From Planctomycetaceae bacterium (GTDB lineage: Bacteria > Planctomycetota > Phycisphaerae > Phycisphaerales > SM1A02), in contig NSIA01000078.1 of the NCBI GenBank assembly GCA_002737585.1, forward strand, positions 1 to 36,000: DNA of 36,000 nucleotides. The letters are read 5' to 3'. Within the stretch, counting starts at the first letter, position 1; each line of letters begins with the position of its first letter. The position numbers and the translations under genes are program-made. Below, in pieces: positions 23,917 to 32,499 of this stretch. The notes beneath the pieces were generated by a model. It saw only the letters and a program-made list of their open reading frames with translations. It ran no database searches and had not been told where the DNA came from.

Positions 23917-26900
23917 TCAGAAGTTCACTTGATAAGTCAGTGCGAAGGAAACAGCGATACCGGCCGAATACGTGGAGTTCAATCCGTTGATGCCCTCAGA
24001 GGTCCGGTACTCGGTTTGCACATCGGGGTTCGTGAGGTTGCGCGCATTAATGGAGAACTTCAAACCTTCATAGATCTCTTGAGATGCGGTGAAATTCAGG
24101 GTTCCGTAACCAATCTGATAGATGGCAGGCGTGAGCAAATTGGTGTGCGGGTTAGCGCCGCTGATCAATGAGTCACCCTTCATGGTGTAAAAGATTCCCA
24201 GCTGCGTGCCCCAATCGTCATAGTCATACGTTGCACTGACGTTCATCAAGTAGTCCGGCGTAGCGGTCATTGGCTGCGTGTTCTGTTTCACGCCATAGGT
24301 GGCCAATGCATCCGAATCTTCTTTGGACAACGTCACCTCTGAAGACATGTACGTAAAGTTTGAACCCAATGCAATCCCGCGGAAATTCTCACCAAACATC
24401 GGCTCCAAAGTAACACGCGCCTCAAACTCCGCTCCAAGCAGAGTGCCCTCGGGAAAGTTCAACGCGCTGGTGTATGCAAATCCTTCAGTAAATCGATTGA
24501 CATACTGAATCGGATCAGAAATGGTCTTGTAGAACAACGAGCTAGAAATCAGCCAGTTCTCATACGGGGTCCAGTCCAATCGCAAGTCGTAGTTGTTGAG
24601 CGAACTCATCTGCAGCGCCGGATTACCGATGAAGATCGGACCTCCGATGTAGTCATACTGCAGCACCGGCACCAGTTCATAGAAATTGGGTCGCGCCAAC
24701 GTCTGCGCAAACGCGGAGCGGAAGATCAAACCTTCCTGCAAAATCCAGTTGCATCCCACCATAGGTAAATAGCGGTTCGTGGTGAAATCCGCGTCCCAGT
24801 CATTGGTACCGGAGAAGTCGCGCAACTGCTGAGTGTCGGTATCAATCCACAACGCATCACTATCAGGAAGCACCGTGGTGGACATGTGTGTGCCCTCATA
24901 ACGGAGACCGGTGATGATGTTGAAAGTCTCGCTCACCGGCAAATCAATCATTGCGTACGCGGCCCAGATATCCTGCGTGCCGTCGTATGAAATGTCGGTT
25001 TCCGACTGATAGATCGGGTGATCTTGGCTTGGGAACACCGCACTCCACGGCTCATCAAAGGCGCTGGAATATGAGGTGTTCGGGTCGCCGCCGTTACTAA
25101 ATGTGTCCTGACGATATGTGCGTGACACCAAATCAAGGAACGAGCCAGTCTTGATGTAGCCCTCGCGATCATCCCATTGCATGAATGGCAACTTCACATT
25201 GAAGGAGCCTTGTTTGCTTTCTTCTTCGTTCGTGTAATTGATGTGCTGAACCCAACCAACAAATGCATTCTGTGCCGGTGGATAGGCAATCCATTGCTGC
25301 GGATTCACTACTCCCGGCGAAACTTGGAACGCCGGCAGCCAATAAGACGCAAACTGCGTCTGGTCGGGCTGGTCCTCACGCGCCTTGCTCAGCGCCAATT
25401 TCCAGTCCACCGTTGGGACTAGGAGATCGAACACGCCCGACTTTTCGCTGTCCTCACTGTTTGGATCAAGGAAACTGAGTTTGTGCTGCCCACTGAGAAT
25501 CACCGATTCCGTGCTCAACTGGCTGTAGTCAAGCGTCTCCAACCGGTTGTATGGCGCAACATCCGGCTGATCGTGGCCAACGCCAGTGATGTCATCGGGG
25601 TTGTAACCAGGGAAGTAATAGTCCTTACCGCGCGTGTCAATCAGGCGAATTGATTGATTCTCGGAGAGCAGTGTGTATAAAAACTTCGCGCCCAGCTTGT
25701 GCTCATCTGTCTCAATACCAAGGGAGCCCATTCCTCCCCACTGAACGGAGGACGTTCCTTGAGTGACGTCATACAGTTCGGTCTTGAAATTGTCGCCCGT
25801 GCCATACCGCTCAGGCACGATCGCGGTACCGGGACCAGCCTGCTCCAACGAATTCAACTGACCGTTGTCGTAGGCCGACGCATCTTGTTCGTAGAAGAAG
25901 TTTCCGAACGCGCCAACTTTGACGCCATCATCCACCTCCCATGAATTGCCGAGCGCAGCCTGCCACTTGTAGATCAGCGGCGCTGCGCCTTCCTCGGTCG
26001 ACGTCGGATTGTCTGGCCAACTCTGGCCATCCAGTTCTTGCTTGGTGGTGAGCACATCGTTGTTCCCCCAGAAGCCAAGATCGCCGCCCTTGTAATTCAG
26101 AAACTCGCCGTCCTTCACCTGCGAATTAAAGCCCACCTGCGTCTGTACGCGGAAGTAGAACTCATCTGGGAAGTCCTTCAGTGAGATGTTGACGGCACCG
26201 CCCGAGGCTTCGCCCTGCTGATCCGGGGTGAAGTTCTTGCTGACCTGGATCCCCTGAATAACTGCACTGGGGAACTGATCCAGCTTGACTGCGCGCTTAT
26301 TCGGATCCGCACTGGGCAAGCGAATGCCATCCAACAGCGTTGCCACATAGCGGTCGGGTAGCCCGCGGATCACCGCGTATTTGCCATCCTGCAGCGTTGC
26401 GCCCGGCACCATGAGCAAGGCCGCCGCCGCATCACCTGCGCCGGAGCGCGAAATCATCTCAACGCCAATAGTGTCGAGAAGCTGCGGAGCTTCCAAGCGC
26501 AAACTAAATTCAATCGGTGGAATAATGACGTACGGCTCAAAGTTAGTCGGGACGACCAGGTCCTGACGCTCCGGCGCATCCTTACCGAGGTCAACGTCCT
26601 GCACAACAAACTCTTCCATGTCCTCAAACTCACCAGCCATGGTGATATCGGCATCCACCAGTTGCCCCGCAGCCACCGGAACATTTGCCTTGACTTCGCG
26701 GGTGTATCCGTCCTTCGTGATTACCAGTGTGTAAGCGCCCGGTGCAATGTTCGGCAAGATGTACGAGCCGTTCTCACGCGTGGTCACTTTGGCCTTTAAG
26801 CCAAGCACACTCACGGTTGCGCCGCTGATGGGCGCGTTGAACTCCTTGTCGTACACCACTCCGCGAATGGACCCGCCGGCCGGTGCTTGCGCCACCGCCA

Positions 26901-26961
26901 GACTTGTGACGGAGCAAGCCAGGACCACCGAAGCAACTGTAGCCCTGCTCAGGTTCACCAT
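23917..26961 (-). CDS. TonB-dependent outer-membrane receptor with N-terminal carboxypeptidase-regulatory-like domain
   Basis: A 1014-residue outer-membrane importer. A signal peptide ends near residue 25 (SLAVAQA). A CarboxypepD_reg-like beta-sandwich (about 30-108) contains GVVYDKEFNAPISGATVSVLG and GSYILPNIAPGAYTLVITKDGY. A linker (about 111-125, MEEFVVQDVDLG) is in the place of a TonB box. The plug (about 150-262) contains VMSR-like EMISRSGAGDAA, YAVIRGLPDRYVATLLDG and EASGGAVNISLKDFP. The remaining 750 residues are a beta-barrel that ends in an aromatic-rich strand with terminal Phe (ALTYQVNF), the signal for outer-membrane insertion. The N-terminal extension is common in receptors of glycan-use loci but not restricted to them. 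The start overlaps the end of the TPR lipoprotein by 7 nt, so the two are likely made together. Cargo is unknown; the mannosidase genes downstream suggest a mannoside. Confidence 0.93.
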   Translation of the reverse strand: MVNLSRATVASVVLACSVTSLAVAQAPAGGSIRGVVYDKEFNAPISGATVSVLGLKAKVTTRENGSYILPNIAPGAYTLVITKDGYTREVKANVPVAAGQLVDADITMAGEFEDMEEFVVQDVDLGKDAPERQDLVVPTNFEPYVIIPPIEFSLRLEAPQLLDTIGVEMISRSGAGDAAAALLMVPGATLQDGKYAVIRGLPDRYVATLLDGIRLPSADPNKRAVKLDQFPSAVIQGIQVSKNFTPDQQGEASGGAVNISLKDFPDEFYFRVQTQVGFNSQVKDGEFLNYKGGDLGFWGNNDVLTTKQELDGQSWPDNPTSTEEGAAPLIYKWQAALGNSWEVDDGVKVGAFGNFFYEQDASAYDNGQLNSLEQAGPGTAIVPERYGTGDNFKTELYDVTQGTSSVQWGGMGSLGIETDEHKLGAKFLYTLLSENQSIRLIDTRGKDYYFPGYNPDDITGVGHDQPDVAPYNRLETLDYSQLSTESVILSGQHKLSFLDPNSEDSEKSGVFDLLVPTVDWKLALSKAREDQPDQTQFASYWLPAFQVSPGVVNPQQWIAYPPAQNAFVGWVQHINYTNEEESKQGSFNVKLPFMQWDDREGYIKTGSFLDLVSRTYRQDTFSNGGDPNTSYSSAFDEPWSAVFPSQDHPIYQSETDISYDGTQDIWAAYAMIDLPVSETFNIITGLRYEGTHMSTTVLPDSDALWIDTDTQQLRDFSGTNDWDADFTTNRYLPMVGCNWILQEGLIFRSAFAQTLARPNFYELVPVLQYDYIGGPIFIGNPALQMSSLNNYDLRLDWTPYENWLISSSLFYKTISDPIQYVNRFTEGFAYTSALNFPEGTLLGAEFEARVTLEPMFGENFRGIALGSNFTYMSSEVTLSKEDSDALATYGVKQNTQPMTATPDYLMNVSATYDYDDWGTQLGIFYTMKGDSLISGANPHTNLLTPAIYQIGYGTLNFTASQEIYEGLKFSINARNLTNPDVQTEYRTSEGINGLNSTYSAGIAVSFALTYQVNF

Positions 26962-28235
26962 GGATCTGCCAGGCCGGCCCGTATGTTTTCGATGCGGAGT
27001 AGTAGCTCCGGGGGAGGCATAAAGCCTGACACTGCCATCGAAACGCAGGTGGCTGACAGATCTTCTGCACGGGGGCGCGCGTTCGGGTTGATCGCCCCAG
27101 CATCAAGCGCGGCCGCATAGCAGCGGCCCACATCATTGGTATCACCAAGCAATTGGTACCCCTCGGCAAGTGAACGCCAAGAGGCGGCGCGAAGGAAATT
27201 CTCGATGGTTTCAGCGCGCGGCTCGAATTCGGCGCGCAACCGCTGCAACTCGGCGCGAGCTGCGTTCGCATCACCCATGCGGATTCGAGCTTTGGCCACA
27301 ACTACCCCAAGCGGGGCGGTGTCTTCGGGCAGAAACACCGTCGCTCGGAACAATTCCCCGGCTCGGTCGAGTTGCAGCGATGCCAACTCCTTATAGCCGT
27401 GAGCAAACAGCACGTCGGCCAACTGCACGTTGCACCGCACCTGCAGGTCCCATGGCAGCCCCGGAATCGCCGCACTCAAGGCCTTCAACGCACGCTCCCG
27501 GCGAGGTGCATCATCAACAACCCGATCAATCCACGCCAGGTATCCATCGATCCCGCCGCGAACCAAATCGAAATTCATCGTGGCAATGGCCTTATCAAAC
27601 TGATCGGCCTGCGCGTCGAGTTGTGACTCCGGAAGCTTGGCGGTTCGTTCAGCTTCGATGCGACCTCGCTCCACTTGTAGAGCCGGTGAAACCGTTGCAT
27701 ACGCCTTGCCTTCATCGCCGAGCTTGACATAGATCCGGGCGACCTCCGTTGCAACGAAGTCTTTCCCCCACGTGCTCTCGCCCACATCCACCAGAAGTGC
27801 GCGAGCGGCATACTCACGGGCCTTGTCGATCTGGCCAAGCACTGCGTAACGTTGTCCAAGCAACGCAAGGACCATTCCTTGGCGCCATCCTTGCATTTGG
27901 TCAGCGAATTGTGCCGCCTGGTCAAGGAGACCAAGTTCAAGGCACGCCTGCACAACCGACTCTTGAACGCGAGCGCGATCCCGCTCGTGCGGATTCATCG
28001 GCATTTGCGAGGCGACCGTAAACGCAGTCGCAAGCAGTGACGTACGCGATCTCATGAACTCGGCTGATGGAGGCGAAACCGTCGTTCCAGACGCCTTCGC
28101 CGACATCGAAGAATCCGACACTCCAGGTCCCGAGTGATCCTTGGTGCTCCCCGAAGAACACGCCGCGGGCAGCGCCGCAAGGGCAGCAATGGTCAAAGTC
28201 GCCACGCTGAGGAGTCGGGTGTAGGACATGTTCAT
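26955..28235 (-). CDS. TPR-like lipoprotein coupled to the TonB-dependent receptor
   Basis: A 426-residue exported, mostly helical protein. The signal peptide SYTRLLSVATLTIAALAALPAAC leads to Cys26; the lipobox (PAAC) has Pro where Leu is usual, so lipidation is likely but not certain. The mature part contains repeated helix pairs resembling degenerate TPRs, such as ACLELGLLDQAAQFADQM, LALLGQRYAVLGQIDKAREYAARAL and FVATEVARIYVKLGDEGKAYA. The stop overlaps the receptor's ATG (ATGGTGA, 7 nt). In Bacteroidetes the outer-membrane partner of a glycan TonB receptor is SusD, also a TPR-based lipoprotein. This one lacks visible SusD sequence features and precedes rather than follows the receptor, so equivalence is only a hypothesis. 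A Shine-Dalgarno is not evident at either ATG (28235 or 28229). Confidence 0.8.
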   Translation of the reverse strand: MNMSYTRLLSVATLTIAALAALPAACSSGSTKDHSGPGVSDSSMSAKASGTTVSPPSAEFMRSRTSLLATAFTVASQMPMNPHERDRARVQESVVQACLELGLLDQAAQFADQMQGWRQGMVLALLGQRYAVLGQIDKAREYAARALLVDVGESTWGKDFVATEVARIYVKLGDEGKAYATVSPALQVERGRIEAERTAKLPESQLDAQADQFDKAIATMNFDLVRGGIDGYLAWIDRVVDDAPRRERALKALSAAIPGLPWDLQVRCNVQLADVLFAHGYKELASLQLDRAGELFRATVFLPEDTAPLGVVVAKARIRMGDANAARAELQRLRAEFEPRAETIENFLRAASWRSLAEGYQLLGDTNDVGRCYAAALDAGAINPNARPRAEDLSATCVSMAVSGFMPPPELLLRIENIRAGLADPW

Positions 28236-28258
28236 GGATACGGAGTAAAGAAGTCAGA

Positions 28259-28296
28259 GGCGTCTGGTGGAGAGAAACTCTCCTCCACCAGACGCC
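28259..28296 (-). terminator. Strong hairpin after the beta-helix gene
   Basis: A perfect 14-bp inverted repeat, GGCGTCTGGTGGAG (28259-28272) with CTCCACCAGACGCC (28283-28296), leaves a 10-nt loop. It lies in the 102 bp between the beta-helix gene and the TPR lipoprotein gene. On the minus strand the stem is followed by a pyrimidine-rich stretch with short T-runs (CTGACTTCTTTACT) rather than a clean poly-T. It is probably a terminator or an attenuator that reduces reading into the lipoprotein-receptor pair; an mRNA-stabilising 3' stem is the alternative. Confidence 0.7.
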
Positions 28297-28337
28297 CCTG
28301 GATCAGGCAATTCCATCGATCACTAATCTCATCCAAC

Positions 28338-30053
28338 TCACGGGCATGCGCCCCAAGCGCCAAGCAGCCTGCCCAAGTCAGGTCCACTGACGACGCCATC
28401 GCCATCAATGTCGCCGAAGCCAGAGCCGCCCCAGGCGCCGAGCAGCAACCCAAGGTCAGGTCCGCCGACCACGCGGTCACCGTTCAAATCCGCCAAGCAA
28501 GGAGCAGCGCAGTTCGAGCTGGTGTAGCCGTACTGCGATGCAGCAGTCCAACCACAGAGCCAGTTCTCCGTGCTACTGAACGCGCCGCGATAGTTGGCGG
28601 CCGTGAAGAAGCTGGTAGCTGGAGCTGAACCCACGCTGGTGACAGCGTCGTTGCGAGCGAGCGGATCAAGGAAGATCACATTCGAAACGGAGAACGAGCC
28701 GTTAGAGACGCTGGGGCTACGAGTGATAGAAGCAATCGGCGACGAGCCTGCAGTGGCTAGAACGTTGTTGTTCGCTGCTGCGAACACGCCGCGAGCAGCC
28801 GCTTCGGTGTACGCGGCAGCGTTGGTGTTGTTAAAGAACACGGTGTCAGTGAACTGAATCAACTTGCCGCTCGACTGTGCGGTGTACGCCGTTGCTGGAG
28901 TCGCAAACGGATTCACTGCGGAGTACACGTTGTAATTCGTGGTCCAAGTATCAGCCCACGTCGGGGTTCCGTTGTAACCGTAGCCAGTTTGACCACCGGT
29001 GGCCTCGCCGTCGGTGTTGTCGTTCCGGATGACTGCGGCACCAGTGTCCATGAAGATGCAGTTGTTGAACTGCGCACGGGCATTGTCGCGCCACTTGGTG
29101 GCATTTCTGCCGCTCCCGGGCTGACCGACCATCGTCATGTTGTACAGAGCGATGGTGGTTACGGGCTGAGCGTCAGACTTCTCAGCGCCGTCCATTTCAA
29201 CTGCCGAATCCGGGAATCCCGAACCTGACGCTGCGCCAGGAATCGAGTAACCGGACACGATCAGGCCGAACTGCGCCTGACCGCGCCATCCCTGATCAAG
29301 GTCGAACGAATCGTCCCCGATGTTCCAGATGCTGAAGTACTTGAGGTTGACGGTTCCGCCCCAGATTTCAATGCCGTCATCGACGTTGTTCATGATCTCG
29401 ATGTGATCAATGACAGTGTCACGACCAATGCCACCGAGCGACAGGCCGTTCAGCTCGTTACCGAGACCGACCACCTTGCCGCCGTACCGCAGGGACACAA
29501 ACCGAAGCGCTCCGCTGCTGTCGTTGTCATTGCCGCCACCGTAGAAAGTGCGCGTATCGCCGGGGGTGCCGGATCCAACCAAGCCTTCCATGTTGGCGTA
29601 ATTGCCAGCGTTCGGTGCAGCCGTGTTGGTTGCAACGGCGCCCTGGCCGTACTTACCAATGTATGCGTTGCCACAGATGGTGAGGTTGCCCCACTCGTTG
29701 GCAACCGCCCGCCACTGTCCGCGCGGGTTGGTGGCGTTCCAAGTGGCATAGTCAACCTTGGAAGTAAAGATGACTGGCTCCTGCGCATTGCCGACGCAGT
29801 TCAGGCGGGCGCCGCGGGTCACAGCAAGCGAACCACCAGTGTCGCTGGCGATGATCGTTCCGGCCTCAATGGTCAGCGTGGCACCGTTGGTGAGGTAGCG
29901 GGCGCCTTGCAGGTTGTAGACATTGTTCTTCGTCCAAGTGGTCGACACGGTGATGTCCGTGGACACCAACACTTCAGCTGCACTGGCAGCACTGCCAATG
30001 ATCGAAGCGCCAATGGCGGCAGTGAGTGCGAGCGTGTTCGTTGCAGTCTTCAT
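28338..30053 (-). CDS. Secreted beta-helix-like protein with C-terminal dockerin-like EF-hand repeats
   Basis: A 571-residue exported protein with signal peptide ALTAAIGASIIGSAASAAE. The body (about 40-500) is made of short strands with turns: GATLTIEAGTIIASDTGG, VTRGARLNCVGNAQEPVIFTS, ALRFVSLRYGGKV, LNGLSLGGIGRDTVIDHIEI, DDGIEIWGGTVNLKYFSI and GDDSFDLDQGWRGQAQFGLI. The same succession is known from a family of secreted proteins often found beside TonB-dependent receptors in Bacteroidetes and Proteobacteria; a right-handed beta-helix is likely. The last ~50 residues hold two EF-hand-like repeats, DLNGDRVVGGPDLGLLLGAWG and DIDGDGVVSGPDLGRLLGAWG, resembling type I dockerin. The start is at ATG 30053; the frame continues to 30242, but only this start gives a signal peptide at once. 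Confidence 0.82.
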   Translation of the reverse strand: MKTATNTLALTAAIGASIIGSAASAAEVLVSTDITVSTTWTKNNVYNLQGARYLTNGATLTIEAGTIIASDTGGSLAVTRGARLNCVGNAQEPVIFTSKVDYATWNATNPRGQWRAVANEWGNLTICGNAYIGKYGQGAVATNTAAPNAGNYANMEGLVGSGTPGDTRTFYGGGNDNDSSGALRFVSLRYGGKVVGLGNELNGLSLGGIGRDTVIDHIEIMNNVDDGIEIWGGTVNLKYFSIWNIGDDSFDLDQGWRGQAQFGLIVSGYSIPGAASGSGFPDSAVEMDGAEKSDAQPVTTIALYNMTMVGQPGSGRNATKWRDNARAQFNNCIFMDTGAAVIRNDNTDGEATGGQTGYGYNGTPTWADTWTTNYNVYSAVNPFATPATAYTAQSSGKLIQFTDTVFFNNTNAAAYTEAAARGVFAAANNNVLATAGSSPIASITRSPSVSNGSFSVSNVIFLDPLARNDAVTSVGSAPATSFFTAANYRGAFSSTENWLCGWTAASQYGYTSSNCAAPCLADLNGDRVVGGPDLGLLLGAWGGSGFGDIDGDGVVSGPDLGRLLGAWGACP

Positions 30054-30122
30054 GGGATCAAATCTTTCTTGGTAGAAATTTCTCAGCCGAATACGAGGCG
30101 ACAGCATCAAACGGTGACCCAT

Positions 30123-30168
30123 CGCGAAGGAGACAAACCAATTGTGCTCCACATATGTTTCCTTCGCG
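30123..30168 (-). promoter_or_regulatory. Inverted repeat upstream of the beta-helix gene
   Basis: CGCGAAGGA (30123-30131) and TCCTTCGCG (30160-30168) form a perfect 9-bp inverted repeat around 28 nt, ending 70 nt before the ATG at 30053. A second, smaller repeat, GTTCA (30191-30195) with TGAAC (30203-30207), lies just upstream. They could be an RNA stem in the leader or protein-binding sites. The rest of the 277-bp gap 30054-30330 shows no gene and no convincing -35/-10 pair. Confidence 0.4.
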
Positions 30169-30284
30169 CTACGTGTTCTACGAAAGCACCGTTCATATTT
30201 GGTGAACTTCGTGTTGCCTTCCGTCACTTCTGCAAACTGCACCTATATTCCTGCACAAACTGGCGACGCTTAACAGTTTTTGAA

Positions 30285-30299
30285 TGGTTGTCTAAACCA
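30285..30299 (-). promoter_or_regulatory. Small inverted repeat downstream of the TPR gene
   Basis: TGGTT (30285-30289) pairs with AACCA (30295-30299) over a 5-nt loop, 32 nt after the stop of the TPR gene. No T-run follows on the minus strand, so it is a poor terminator. It is next to a 12-base sequence (30302-30313) that also occurs, inverted, upstream of the TonB cassette at 35585-35596. Confidence 0.25.
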
Positions 30300-30330
30300 C
30301 TTCTGAACCAAACTATGGCCATTACAGGGC

Positions 30331-31773
30331 TTACCGCTTGCTCTTGGACGCACGCTCAACTTGTTCGATGTAACGGGCAATGTCGTCGCGTGGCTTCAGT
30401 GATTGGGCATCACGGAGCAGCGGCAGCGCCTCGGTGAACCTCCCTTGCGCAACGAACACCTGCGCAATCTTGACCTTGGCATTGGCAGCGAAGGCATCAA
30501 TGCGCGCCGCGCGTTCGTAATAAAGGATCGCCTTGTCGGGCTGAGCCATGCGGTTGTAGTGTTGACCCAGAAGCATCAGTGCTTCGCCGTCGAGCGGATC
30601 CAGCGCAATGACCTCTTCGAGCACCGTGGCGGTTTCTGCGTCGCCAGACCCGCTGTTCATGGTCAAGCGCGCCTGCAACTTCAGCACCTTGCGGCGGTCA
30701 GTGTCACTCAGCGTGTCGTTCCAGTTGGCCTTCACAAGGGTCAGTAGCGTCTTGGATTGCAGCAACCCGCCGCGCGCCGCGAGCACCTCGGCGGCACGAA
30801 TCGACCGCGAAACCGGCTGGGTTGGATTCTTAGCAATGGCTCGGTCATACGCACTGAGAGCCATGTCTGGCAGGGCTTCAGAAACATAGATATCTCCGAG
30901 CGTGAACAGGCTGTCAACCGTTGACTTGCCGATGGAATCAAGCGCCTCCAGATTCACCGCTGCCTTCATTGGCTGCTTCAGACCCAAGTAGGTGTGTGAT
31001 TGCAGTAGCCAGAAATCCGCCTTGTCCGGGTAATTGGTGATCAGCACATCCAGCAGACTGGCGGCGTCTTCGTACTTCGCTTGCTTAAACACGGAGCGGG
31101 TCAGACCCAGGCGCCACTCCACATTGTCCGGCTGCAGAAGCAGCGCGTTGCGGTACGCCGCCTCAGACGGCTGGTAGTCGCCCCGCGCCGAATGGCAGAA
31201 GCCAAGCAGCCCGTAAGAATATGCATCGGCGCCGCCCAGCTCGATCATCTTGTTAAATGCGGCAATTGCTGCTTCATACTGGCTCTTGCGTGTGCAGATC
31301 AGGCCAATACTGCGGTAGGCGCGCCGGAAGTTTGGGAACTTTGCCACCGCGTTTCGGTAATTCACCAACGCATCGTCGATCTTGTCTTGCTGAAATTGCA
31401 CGCCACCGAGCGTGAGGTCAATGACCGCCGACACCTCCGGACGGACGGACTCCTTCAGAAGCGTCTCTGCAGCCGGGAGTTCCTCGGCCATCAGTTGACG
31501 GACCAGTTCCAACAGCGCCATGTCATCCTGAGCAATGCGCGGCTCAATGTCGGCGCTGACGCCGTAGCCACCAATGAATGACTTCTGGAATCCCGGGTCG
31601 TTCCAAATCACCGCGAGGTCTGGCTGCGAAATCTTCATGGATGGCGGCGGCGCTTCGCCACCCGCCCCGACTGGGGCGCTCGCCATGGACACGCAGGGCG
31701 CGGCACCCAACGCAGTGACTGCAATCAGGAGTCGGGCAACAGATCGAACTTGTGCTGTAGTGTCAGAAGTCAT
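30331..31773 (-). CDS. Periplasmic TPR protein of the TonB2-type cassette
   Basis: A 480-residue exported protein with a signal peptide (LLIAVTALGAAPCVSMASA) and a body of tetratricopeptide repeats. Readable repeats include AVIDLTLGGVQFQQDKIDDALVNYRNAV, AYRSIGLICTRKSQYEAAIAAFNKMI, YSYGLLGFCHSARGDYQPSEAAYRNAL, ALMLLGQHYNRMAQPDKAILYYERA and VKIAQVFVAQGRFTEALPLLRDA. A conserved segment before the repeats (about 50-115) has no name I know. In Vibrio and other Gammaproteobacteria a TPR protein gene closes the TonB2 cluster directly after tonB2, and here too it follows TonB (3-nt gap). It probably acts as a periplasmic scaffold for the TonB complex (inference from gene order). It is the last gene of the cassette. 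Confidence 0.85.
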   Translation of the reverse strand: MTSDTTAQVRSVARLLIAVTALGAAPCVSMASAPVGAGGEAPPPSMKISQPDLAVIWNDPGFQKSFIGGYGVSADIEPRIAQDDMALLELVRQLMAEELPAAETLLKESVRPEVSAVIDLTLGGVQFQQDKIDDALVNYRNAVAKFPNFRRAYRSIGLICTRKSQYEAAIAAFNKMIELGGADAYSYGLLGFCHSARGDYQPSEAAYRNALLLQPDNVEWRLGLTRSVFKQAKYEDAASLLDVLITNYPDKADFWLLQSHTYLGLKQPMKAAVNLEALDSIGKSTVDSLFTLGDIYVSEALPDMALSAYDRAIAKNPTQPVSRSIRAAEVLAARGGLLQSKTLLTLVKANWNDTLSDTDRRKVLKLQARLTMNSGSGDAETATVLEEVIALDPLDGEALMLLGQHYNRMAQPDKAILYYERAARIDAFAANAKVKIAQVFVAQGRFTEALPLLRDAQSLKPRDDIARYIEQVERASKSKR

Positions 31774-31776
31774 GTG

Positions 31777-32499
31777 TTAACTCGGTTGAAAGCGAATCGG
31801 TACGCGCATACGACAACTCACGCGCTGGCCAGCTTTGATGGCTGGCTCAAATTTCCATTGGCGCACAGCAGCAAGCGCGGGCGCCTCAAATTGTGGGTGT
31901 GATGATTTCTCCACGCGCGGATTAACCACACGACCCGTGTCATCAACGATGAAGATCAGCGTCACCACGCCCTCAACGTTGCGCGCGCGCATTTCTGACG
32001 GATAGGCGCCCGCCACTTGGTGAACGGGGCGCGGACGCTGGTCAATCTCCGACATGCTGAACGCGCCCTGGAATTCCTGTTCGGCAGCGGCAGCCTTGCC
32101 CGTGCCACCAATCCGGCCGCCCGATGACAGCGATGCACCACCACCGAAATCCGATGCGCCCCCGGCACCACCGCCATTGAGCGCCTGTTCCAGTGCACCC
32201 AAACTTGCGGAATCCAGCGCCGGCGCATCATTGGAATCAGACGGCGTGTCAACCGCTGCCAGCACCTGATTGGGGTCAGGCGGCGCGTCGGAAGGAGCCT
32301 TGAGGTCCGGCTGAACAACTTCCTTCTCCTCCTCCACTTTGTCTTTGTCCTTCTGGACATCTTCATTCAAGAGCTCAACATCACGACGGCTCGATTGAAC
32401 GGTCTCGTCACTGAGAAACAAAATGCCACCAAAGGTAATGATCACCGCGTGCACCAGCAGCGCACCAACAATGCAGAGAAATATCTTGGTCTTGCTCAC
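31777..32499 (-). CDS. tonB: TonB energy-transducing protein
   Basis: A 240-residue TonB. The N-terminal anchor (about 5-30, FLCIVGALLVHAVIITFGG) contains His17, matching the conserved histidine of the TonB helix that contacts ExbB/ExbD. A short acidic stretch (EDVQKDKDKVEEEKEVV) and a Gly/Ser/Ala-rich linker take the place of the usual Pro/Lys repeats, so the periplasmic span may be flexible rather than stiff. The C-terminal domain (about 155-238) has AYPSEMRARNVEGVVTLIFIVDDTG, then ALAAVRQWKFEPAIKAG, both hallmarks. It transmits proton-motive energy to outer-membrane receptors; the receptor in this locus is the obvious client. The GTG start overlaps the ExbD stop by 4 nt. Confidence 0.93.
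   Translation of the reverse strand: MSKTKIFLCIVGALLVHAVIITFGGILFLSDETVQSSRRDVELLNEDVQKDKDKVEEEKEVVQPDLKAPSDAPPDPNQVLAAVDTPSDSNDAPALDSASLGALEQALNGGGAGGASDFGGGASLSSGGRIGGTGKAAAAEQEFQGAFSMSEIDQRPRPVHQVAGAYPSEMRARNVEGVVTLIFIVDDTGRVVNPRVEKSSHPQFEAPALAAVRQWKFEPAIKAGQRVSCRMRVPIRFQPS

Noticed and set aside
23917..26961. Siderophore or vitamin receptor call
   Set aside because: No siderophore, heme or cobalamin genes or riboswitch are near, and the N-terminal regulatory-like domain is not specific, so cargo is left open.
30054..30242. N-terminal extension of the beta-helix protein to 30242
   Set aside because: The extra 63 residues are polar, precede the signal peptide, and cover inverted repeats typical of a leader.
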